Of a stretch of 64,000 nucleotides of DNA, positions 53,901 to 64,000 are shown in pieces; positions within the stretch are counted from its first letter, which is position 1, and each line of letters starts with the position of its first letter. The DNA is from Symbiodinium kawagutii (Eukaryota > Sar > Dinophyceae > Suessiales > Symbiodiniaceae): NCBI GenBank assembly GCA_009767595.1, contig VSDK01013374.1, positions 1 through 64,000 of the forward strand, given 5' to 3'. Both the position numbers and the translations under genes were made by a program. The notes beneath the pieces were generated by a model, which saw only the letters and a list, made by a program, of their open reading frames with translations, had not been told where the DNA came from and searched no databases.

Positions 53901-56900
53901 TTTGGCCCCGTGAAGTTTACACAACCTCAAACCGGAACGAGTGGGGTGTCTAACCTCCCTGTCACAGCCTTCGAACACACAAGTCCGCTTTGCTGCTTGG
54001 CCTTCGTAGAGAGCTCGATGATGATGACAGCAGTTGAAGTAAAAATTTCCGTCCTCATGTTTCAAATCTTCTGCACTGCTGACCTCGGCATCGGAAGGAA
54101 GAAGTTTCAACTTGTCTCCTCGGGCGGCATCCTTACATGGTGCATTGGCCAATGGGGTGGCCTTCCCATTCACCATGAAAGCCACCGACTCGGCCTGACA
54201 AGTGGCATCTTCCTCCCCTTCTGACTCGGTTTCCGAATTCTCATGCCGAGGAGTTGATGCGCCACTGCTAGGTGGAACACGACTCCTACCCTTCCTTCGC
54301 TTTGAGCAGCAGCAGGCACAACAGCACACCCATTTCACCGCATTCTTCAAAGCCTTCCAGAAGCTTCCACAAGCTCCAACAGTTGAATAGCCGCACAGCC
54401 ATGCAGCCGTTGCACACCTGGCCAAGGGCCCTTTACCTGCAGCGTCTTGCAAGTCGAAGTCGAGGTGCCTCGGAATGGTGGCTGATGCCACCGCGTGCAG
54501 GCAATCATCATCCTGCTGGCCACACGGGTGTGTGGCGCATAGGTGCACTCGGCACTCCATTCCCTCCAACTGGTTACGGTAGTACCTATGCGATGATGCA
54601 TGCACTGAATCGCACATAGCCACAAACCCGTGACGGTTGGTTCTGCCACGGAGAGTCCCGTGCCTCAGTCTTGCAATGGCCGTGCCGTCTGTCACAAGAA
54701 GATCAACGGGTTCTCGTCCTTCCCCTCGTGCACGCACTTCTTGTTGAACGTACCCTGAAGTCCATTCTTCACGGCCCCTTGGTCCCACCCATTTGGGCCG
54801 GAACACTCTGACTCCATGGATTTGGGCGAGTTCGTACCATTGCCCATGTCCTCGCAAGTACCGCCAGAACGCAAGGCTGTGGCGGCCCAACGGGATGAGG
54901 ATCCAGTTGCAAGTCCAAACGAGGAGTTGCACCATGAACAAAGCCACGGAAGCCGTGGCCAACCAGTAGGACCACTTTGCAGCTAACCCTATAGAGGCGC
55001 AAAGGGTGCCGCAGTAGTGCATGCTGGTGTGGGCTGCGTCAGAGAGAATCTTGAGGCTGATTTTCACCAGCCAGGAAAACCCCCATGGCCACCTCCACCA
55101 ACTGTTTTGTTGAGGGTCAGACTCCGGGCGCGATGGCACGCCACGGGTCTCCCTTTCTGTTGCTTTGCCCTTCTCGCAGGATTCACCCGCAGGGCAGGTC
55201 TCATTGGCACCCTCAAAGAAAGGAATGCCCAAGCTCCCAATCCCCCAGGAGTGGGAACGAACAAGTGGGTCGCATATCACCAAGAGTGTTGCTAGAACAG
55301 AACGGAGCCCGTACATGTCTGCCCCCAACCCCCTGGGATCTCTAAGACCCTTGAACCTAAAGGGGTGAAACAAACACTGAACCAAGGAAACACAGCACAC
55401 GCAAGCTAAATGCCCATATTATCACTTACACCATCAAACATCGCCATCATCACATATCATCACCACCACTCACCACACCAACCAGCACGGCTATGCATTT
55501 GATGACATGAATGACACTGCAAACAACTGACCAGCTAACTGCTCATGTCGGGTCACACGCTTGGGAGAATCTTGTTTGTGGGGGAAAATGCTGGCAGTAG
55601 CTGGTGTTCTTTGATTTGCTTGGGCGCTCAGCCATGGAGGTACGTCCTCCTCTACTTCAAGTCTGTTTCCACTCGTAAGGTTCACTATCTGCTAGCATGG
55701 CTGCATTCTTTCAGGGCTGAAAATTCATCGTGACCATCCCTACAAAGCACAAATGAGTGTGGATCAGTCAAGAGTTGGTCGATATCCCCGAGGAACCTGA
55801 AAAGTGATCCAAGTAGTTGTAGATTGGTCTATAACCCACTTCTCTGTTGCTGTATCTGCCATAGGCTTTACTTTCCGTTGGTTCCCCTAGCTATGACCTA
55901 AGCAAAAAGTGCCTGGCAGCCTGGGGGCCTTCAGTCTTCATTCATGTCATTGAACAGCTCTGAGACGCTGAGGTAAGCATCACACCAATCATCATAGTTT
56001 GCCTTCTGGCAATCAAACATGCCTGGAAAATCGTCGAGTCCCAAAAGGTAAACATAGATACACCCTCTAGAACTGGTGGATTAGCCTTTACTCAGCCGAA
56101 TATATAAATACAAACAAGTAAATTCATATATGTATGTTTGAATTATTAATTTACCGATATATAGAAAACGTACCGCGCTAGTAACCCTGATAGCATGACC
56201 CCAATGGGAACCACACCCCCCTCTCCCTGAGATTTCGGCTGCATCGAGGGGCACCTCGGACGTGCCACCACAGCATACCCCTGGGTTCCTTGGCGCTAAG
56301 GTGACACCAAACGAGCCACTAGCAAAAGCGCCTGGCTACGATGGTTGGGATGGCTGACCATGCCTTCTTGCAAGCTGGACGTATTCAGCGGGTGTTCATC
56401 TCTTGACCCTGCAGAGCGGTTTCTGAAAATGTTGGTGCCCCAAAAATGGATGGTTTATTGTTGCTAAAGTGTTGATAATGGATCGCCCAAAGATCCTCAA
56501 AGCTTTCTGTAGCAATCTGTGCTTTCTGGTTTTGGCGACCGTCGGCACAGACCAAAACCAACTTCAACATGCCGTTTCAAGCAAACCATCGTCTCAGCGA
56601 CCTATCAGCCTTACCCCTAAGCTCTAGTCGGTGACCACATGTGACTACACCGTCCATTGTTGGATGGTTGTGGGGCACCAAATCATCGCTGTCTGCTGTA
56701 CAGCCCACTGAGTGGCACGCCACTGATCTGGAATCCGAGACGTAACTGGAGGGGCTGCCCAAAGATGTTTGCGGAGCCTGCGGGACACAGGAGGAAACAC
56801 CTGAAGTCGATCAAACCCTGAGGCTAGTGATGGCTAGTGCTTGCTGCATTTTCAGGATCCACCTGGGGACCCATGTGCTCATGACAAAATTAAAGGTCAA

Positions 56901-59900
56901 CATCTTCCAGATCCATGCACCTGCAGAGTTAAACTTGACAACACAATAAATGTCAAGTGGTCAAGTCATGTCGCTTTTTGTTTATGTTCTTGACCCCTCT
57001 CCATTTGCAACACGTGGGCAAACGGAGTCTATGGAGTGCGGGAAACGATGCGAAACCCAAACTAAAGACCTGCTGAGAACTTCTCCACAATTCCAGCCTG
57101 GTAGGGGTTGGATCCCAGTTACCCATGGGGATACTCTTTCGTATCATGTCCATGCTAGTCTCCAGGAGCTTACTGAACTTGAGAACAAACACCTATTGAA
57201 TACACACGGACTATGACAAAGTCAACGTACTGTGTGGTTGTAGTGCAATCTGGCGCTTCGTGCCGGGTGGCACTCTTCAAGCAGCATTCATGATATTGCA
57301 TACCCCTCCCTGCAAGTGACACATGGCAGACCATTTCCTTGAGCACTTTGCCATCCACAAATATCCACAGTAGTCATTCTGATAGACTGTCTCTCCGGTT
57401 GTTTTTTTATTGATTTATTTACTACGATGTTTAGCTGTCTCCAAGTATGTGTATTTCATGTCATTGCCAACATGCCAACTAAAAGTGTCGACCCTTGCTG
57501 CTGAGCGCCCACTCACAAAATCACTGCCCAAATTGTCCTGCTTTGCCCTCTGCGAGGAAGCCTTTTGTCTGCTTTTCCGCGGTGTTGAGGTAGATCTGGG
57601 CGAGCTCAGCGGAATGTAGCTAGACAGTTCAGATTTCCTCGGGGTCGTATCCAGCTTGTTTTTTCATGAGTTACTAGGAGGATTGATGCACCCGGTTGCA
57701 TCCACATTTGAAAGTCATACATTTACATAATGAAAACATATGCGTCATCTGCGGCAGTCTTGGGACTGTAGATTTCAAAGAGGAAAGTATATGACCAAAT
57801 AAATTCAAATGATTGAAAACAAACGTGGTGTAACAACACAATCGACACCCACAAGTACACATTGATTTGCAATGGTATACTTAAACAATTTGGGCTGCAC
57901 AATCGATGGATAGCGGTGACAAATTACTTACTTAATGATCCCTTCCTACAACCACATGCAGGGCTATATCTAGATATGACAGTGTTAGCTCATCATGAGT
58001 CCACTGCAAGGAAAGCAAGTTTGTGCATTGCATCGGGTAAACGGTTGTGCTTTCACATGGAGGTAGTCCAGCTTTGACATATCTAATTCTCCAGTGACGT
58101 CCTGCACTTTTCTTCATACCTCGCATAGTTGCGAAACGACATGGGGCCTTATTCTGCGATGAGAGCGACTTGATATGTCAAGGCTACAGTGATGAACGAT
58201 GGAGATCAACGCACAATCGTGTGCCCCTGGTGGCTTCCAATGACCAGCCCGCAACCACCCAAACTTCAAGACATGGAACTCATCTGCTTGTCCTCTCTTG
58301 TGGCAACCTCAAGTGCCGACCGTCACTTTATCTTGACCTGATTCATTCTGCAAAGTAAGGCTCACTCGCTACAGAATTGTCCAAAACATTTACCGCCCAC
58401 ACCACCCACTTCCAAATGTGTGCTCTTACACAGTATTGAGGATGGTGATTGAGTGGCTTGGGATACAGGTCAATCACCATTCTCCTCCCTTTTGGCACAG
58501 ATTTGCCTTGACCTTACACTAGTTTTCAAAGGCAGGCAGCGGTGAGTATGAACATGACCACCCAATCATTGGATACTAAATCCTATTGTTCACCATTGAC
58601 TGCAACAAACATGAGCCTACTGGTTGCTTCATCCAAGTCGTTGTCTCCCCAACCGGTCGCCTGGCCCTTCGAATGGAAGCCAAAGACTGAGCTTGCTCCT
58701 GGCCGCCAGTTGTTGTGTTCCTTTGTTGTTGCCGTGCTGGGCCGTTGATGGTTTTCGCTTTGTTGCTGTTCATGGCAGCTATGGTAGGAGTAGTCGCAAA
58801 GGTGGTGGTACTTCTGGGAGTGGTAGAAGAAGCAGCAGCAGTAGTAGCAGTAGGAATCGTAGAAAATCTATAGATGGGGTGGAAACCAATCACAAGTGGA
58901 CAGAAAAATCAGAAAACACATGAACATTTTTTTCTGCTGCTGGAATCTCTGCCTTTCCCCAACCGACGACTTGCCAAACCACGAGCCAAAAACATGTCAA
59001 AATATCCAACATTCAAATCCACAGGGTTGGCCACATGGAAAGCAAAATTGTCATCTATGAACTATTGGGAATTCAAGCCGCACGGCCCATGGACATCTTC
59101 TCATGTCTGCTCATTTTCGAGAAGCAAAGCTAAAGTAGCTGACCCACTTCCTCTCAATATTTGGGAAGGCGAACCACTGAGTTCAACCGACACAGAATGA
59201 GAGAACAACTTGGCCGTTCAGCATGCTGTGCCAGCTTCGTTGTGAACACCGAAATGTTATCGCAGCATTTTCGACCTGAAACAAGGCAACTAATGCACAC
59301 ATATACAGGCCTAATTGCGCCTGATACTTCCTCACAGATTCCCCCATCACCGCCGACGCAGCCGCTCCTTCAAGGACGATGCACCTCGGCCGCTGAAGAA
59401 CCGGCAGCAGGCCATGGACCAAATCAAAGTTTCAGGAGTAAATCAAAAAATAAAGAAAGTATCTGATTCTACAGGCAAGGAAAAATTCGAAAAGAATAAA
59501 CAAACAATATATGTGATCATGTCTGTCAATCAAATAACTGCAATTTCTGTTTGCACACATCGTTCTCATGTAAATAATCACCGGAATCTACCCTACACAC
59601 CTCTCTGCACCTTGGAAAGCCGGCTGAAGCCCTATGACCAATGGCGAGTGGCCCTGGGCGAACAATGCCAAGTTACTGGTCTCTCTATCCGGGTCTCCCT
59701 ATCCTCACAGGTGCTCCACGCACGGTGTCTTCACCTACAATTGAAATGTGTTAAAGTTTGGTATCTATAGATAGATAATTTGATAGGTAATTTGAAATAC
59801 ATATATAGATTAAGGAAGGTAAATACATTAAATACGCCATTTTTGTTGGAGTACCTGCCCCATTCGACCAAGCATGCATGTGCCAGAATTGAAAACCCTA

Positions 59901-62900
59901 GATCTGCTGGAGACACATGACGTGCACCGCTTAGAATCCAAAGTCCCAGAGTCTCTAGTTTCACACCATCTTTCAACGTTTTCAGCTGCTGGTCTCAGTG
60001 GGAAAAGCAGCGATCCAATGACTCTATGAGAAACATTTTCCAACACATAATTGGAGTGAACCTTGGAGTAGCCTCCAAATTGGCAAACAATTGGGTGTCT
60101 CTCAAAATAGGGATACCCCCAAATCATCCATTAATAGTCATTTCATTTATAGTAATAAACCAGCCATTTTTGGGGTCCCTTATTCTGAGAAACCACCAAT
60201 TGACCAAACACGACCAACAACCAAGAGCAAACCCCCTTCTGGTCTTGGCTCCATGGGCTTCTCGCAGCACTGGGGCGCCAAGCTGGTCAAGCTGTCATCT
60301 GCCATGGCTTGGTAACCAGCTTTGGGTTACCATCACCAAGGCCAGACCCTTCTTGTGAATAGCGAGCTGTGTGTATTGCCAATCGCCCCCTTCAACAAAA
60401 GTTTCTTGGACATTGATTAATTACTAGAGGGGTTGTAAAGTGGCATTCAAGAAAGAAAAGCTGGGCTCAATTTTCTTGGCCCTTGCAAGATGGATGCGGC
60501 TGAATGATGTTACCAAGGCCGGCCACGTCCAATGGTCTCAGCGGCTTCGAGCTACGGCAGCAACTGCCCGCAAGTGAAGGCTGAAGGCTCAGCTGAACCT
60601 GAAACGCTATTGTTTTGAACAGGGGGATGGGGACCCTGGTACAATNNNNNNNNNNNNNNNNNNNNNNNNNNNNCCGCTATTGTTTTGAACAGGGTGATGG
60701 GGACCCTGGTACACTAGCGATCATCCACAACCATCCCCTAACTAGACTAGTCTAACTGTTGGGGTGTTGACCCCTTTATTGATTGCTATGGCAAGTCAGG
60801 TTACGAAGTTTGGTGAGTCGAACACATCTCTCTCGGTGATTTGGAAGCACCTTTGCACCACAACCTTAGCGAAACCATTGTTGACCGTGCAATGAGTGGG
60901 TCATCCCCTCCTTGAAGTAATGCCACCACTGCTGCACAACTCTGTAGTCCTCAACAAAAGCAGGGGAAAGGGTTCCCGAGTCCCTGCAAATCTTCAATTG
61001 TTTGTCTTTGATCAAACCAGGTTTGAATTAACTTCGATACAGGTGTGCCTTCTTTGCTCAGCAGAATTCGTCCTTGCAGTAGGTAGGTGGCAAATAACTA
61101 CAATAATTGGTAATTATAGATGAAAAGTAAACTACTAGCTCACTGATGTTCTACCTACAGTGGAAGCGTTGACTGGTACCGGATGCATTGAAGATTCATG
61201 TGGTCTGATGGCTTCAAGAGCCCAATTTGGAGAAGACGGCTCAGGTGATCGATTGCATTGAAGATCAGTGAAGATTGTTTGATCTTAATCATTGATTGTA
61301 AGGTGGACAGTTGAGACCACCCAAACCCAACAAAAAAGCAACACGCGTTGTCTGGTTCATACATGTCAGATTGATGACCCCAGGTAATAGATGTACGCTG
61401 TTTTCATACCATCAACATGCATTCAACATTGTTGGCTATGGTTATCGCTCTTCTCACCAACGATTACTATTTATTTGCAGTCACTGTAGTCTCGCCACAC
61501 GGATGTAGGTTGCTAGCAAGAACGACCATCAAGCAGTCTGATTTACCCGTAGTTGCCCTGTCTTCCTAGAAATACACTGTACATCTTGCATTGGGGTACT
61601 CTTGATGGACAACATCTTGCACCACCTGGTGGTTGACACATAGAATGAAGGGGATGAACCAGCTTTCTGAACTGGTGCAGCACTGCTAATCCATAACGGC
61701 TATGGTGCATTCCAGCCCTATCTCAGCAGCCGCTGCGCCGATGGTGGAAAAGAGGGAGAACGCAGGGCATCGTTTTCCACCGGCACAGTGCCTCTGGGGG
61801 CACGCAGCTCCTGGCAAGTCCACATGCGTCACCATTGGTTGCTGAAATTTAGTGTGGGATGGTGGGTTGTTGGAGAGGTGTTGCTTTGTCAGCTTGATAA
61901 AGGAGAACCGATGGTTGGAACAAGCCATCCGGAAATTGATGACAACCAATTAGATCAACTTGCAAATCTTGCAGGAAATTCGAGGATTAAACGTGTACTA
62001 AGGGTAGAGCTGCCCAACATGAGGGCCATTCAACCGTGCTATCAACCAGTTACAAATGACATAGGAACCACTTGTTCAAACAGCCCGGAAAAACCAATAA
62101 AAACAACAGGGTGTAAGGAGTCATCAAGGTTCCCCAGCCATGCCCAGCCTTAGCCATGCCATGCGTTGAAACGTGCATGCAAATCACCGGTGCAATTCAA
62201 TGAGAAAAACGGCCCAAAATCGTAGGCAAAAATATGTCCGCACCTTGGACCTGCGTGAGCCAAACTGCATGCACATTTTTCTCATTTCATGCAGAATTGA
62301 TTCTACTTTAAGTAGATTGAAAGCGATGTTCCATGCCTGTCAGAGCCAATTGGCGATCTTCAATCTGTGTCTGCCAGAATGCACTGATGCTGTCACATCA
62401 AACTTCACGTGACATCATGGGCGCTCTCACATTACAATATAGACTTAAATACGTGCAAACAAAGCATCAAGAAAACACACACCATATTTACAACAAGGAA
62501 ATTCAATTAAATTCACATGTATGTATTGATTGTATTCTGTTGTATTGCGTTGATTGTATTGTATTGTATTGCGTTGATTGTATTGTACTGTACTGTACTG
62601 TATTGTATTGTCTTGTCTTGCATTGTATTGTCTTGTATTGTATTTGTTTGTATTGTATTGTATTTTTTCCTGCCCATGGGAGCGAGCAGTAGAAGCCTCC
62701 TTTGTCACCATTCGGTGAGGGAGGGAAAGACAACTCAAGGATACTTAACTTAATCGAGGCGCCTAGAAGAAAAATGCTGGCAATGAAGTTCAAGACGGAC
62801 CATGATGAGCCAAACGATGAATCCAAGAACGGAAAGTCGAGGTCCCAAACACAAAGGGATCACCATTGTATTGCATTGTATTGCATTGTATTCCATTGTA

Positions 62901-64000
62901 TTGGATTGAATTGCATTGTATGGTATCTTATTGTATGCATTGCATGCATTGTATGTGCTGTGTGCATTGTATGTACGCATTATATGCAATACATGTCTCT
63001 ATATGTATCCATGCAAGTACATAATGTATGCAATGTCTGTAATGCATGTAATGGATGTAATGCATCTGATATATGCGTGTGTATGTATGCATCCATGCAT
63101 GTATGTAACGTATGCATAATCGAAGCTACACAGCTGCAAACATATATGATATGCAGTTGTACAGTGTGAAATTACAATCTTCCGTAATCGTGCATTCAAA
63201 ATATGTCAAACCTCAGTGAACAAATAAGCACTGGGCCTGCCAGGACAATGAGTGTGACCTTTAGTTTCTAGTTAGCTGAGCCAAGATGAGCCATTACTAA
63301 CCACAGCCAATGAAATATCATACCACTGTGGGCACAATCTCATTCCTGCAAGCGCGAAGCAGGGCTTCCCGTCCTGTCTCAACTTCTGGTTTTGATCCGT
63401 CAAGCGTTGCATTGCGGTCTGAAGCTCCTGGAGCCCGACCTGGGCGGGTGTCCCTAGCCGAGGGAGTGGCTTCTTGAATATCCAGAGGCAAAAGCATGTA
63501 AACATCTCCATGGAGAAACGAAAGCAATAGGCAATAGGACATTTGCCTGCACATGAATCTAACCAACGCGAATCAACAATGAAAGGTACCTGAAATGTAA
63601 TGACAAGAAACCATAGAGATCCCGGGTGGCCATGGAGTTTTGAAGAATGAATGTTCCCTGCATGTTGGTAAAACAACTTTTTAACCGGTCCCAAGTCTGC
63701 CCAAGGGCCCCTCTTACACTGTTGGCTCACGGACAGTCATCTAGATATATCTCACCAAACCAACCAGAAATGCATGCATAAATGTACACATACAAATGCC
63801 GATGCACACACACACATACACATGCACATACAACGTGCATTACATATTGTTATAGCCATATACACATCCAGTGTTGCTCCCTATCTGTGGGTGCAAGCAA
63901 TTGCTCAACAGAACAGAAAAATGTCAGAAAGATTAATCCGAACCATGCGCAACAACATCAGTCAACGCCTCCAGTGATAGGAACCAACCGTCCTTGTGAG

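Overview
The window looks like nuclear DNA of a dinoflagellate, with Symbiodiniaceae or a relative the best guess. Reasons: eukaryotic genes with many introns (AG|G acceptors, GT and at least one probable GC donor), low coding density, abundant microsatellites, a C5-cytosine DNA methyltransferase linked to a mobile element, and a very large retroelement polyprotein. This is inference; there is no rRNA, tRNA or spliced-leader gene to fix the taxon.

Region 1 (1-19.6 kb) is AT-rich and read on the + strand. It holds a small gene with an FGK-type domain (1464-1907), an OTU-type cysteine protease gene (about 2.96-5.85 kb), and a long multi-exon gene (about 6.5-17.8 kb). That gene's reading phases chain a Pro/Ala-rich repeat and nuclear-localisation region, a C5 DNA methyltransferase (motifs I, IV, VI, VIII and IX/X in order) and a DDE-type transposase catalytic core (D-D-D). 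I read it as a DNA-transposon-like element carrying its own methyltransferase. It is bordered by two tandem arrays: a ~270 bp unit at 1-1145 and a ~240 bp unit at 17.8-19.57 kb. The units are otherwise unlike but share the 11-mer TTCTAAGTGTG, facing inward in opposite orientation. More than a dozen further copies, all in + orientation, lie in introns and at exon edges.

Region 2 (19.6-42.8 kb) is mostly non-coding, with CATCATGG-type simple repeats and small GC-rich islands. The only convincing gene is a PDZ-like/RING-H2 protein (26785-27396, - strand). A broken coding remnant lies at 20.8-21.0 kb.

Region 3 (42800-55417, - strand) is a 12.6 kb tyrosine-recombinase retrotransposon with a complete split-direct-repeat layout, A1-coding-B1-A2-B2, as in PAT/Ngaro-type DIRS elements. 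Its polyprotein (more than 4,000 residues) runs: membrane segment and Cys/His-rich region, CCCH zinc finger, methyltransferase-like domain, reverse transcriptase, RNase H, a Tpt1/KptA (RNA 2'-phosphotransferase)-like domain, a coiled-coil/basic region, and a tyrosine recombinase. A run of 102 N falls inside the Tpt1-like domain and shifts the frame. Ten copies of a 22-23 bp palindromic hairpin sit in and just after the coding sequence, several with compensatory changes in the stem.

Region 4 (55.4-64 kb) has no gene I can support, only a possible coiled-coil exon near 63.4 kb, pentanucleotide repeats at 62.5-62.95 kb and a small assembly gap at 60.65 kb flanked by a duplicated sequence.
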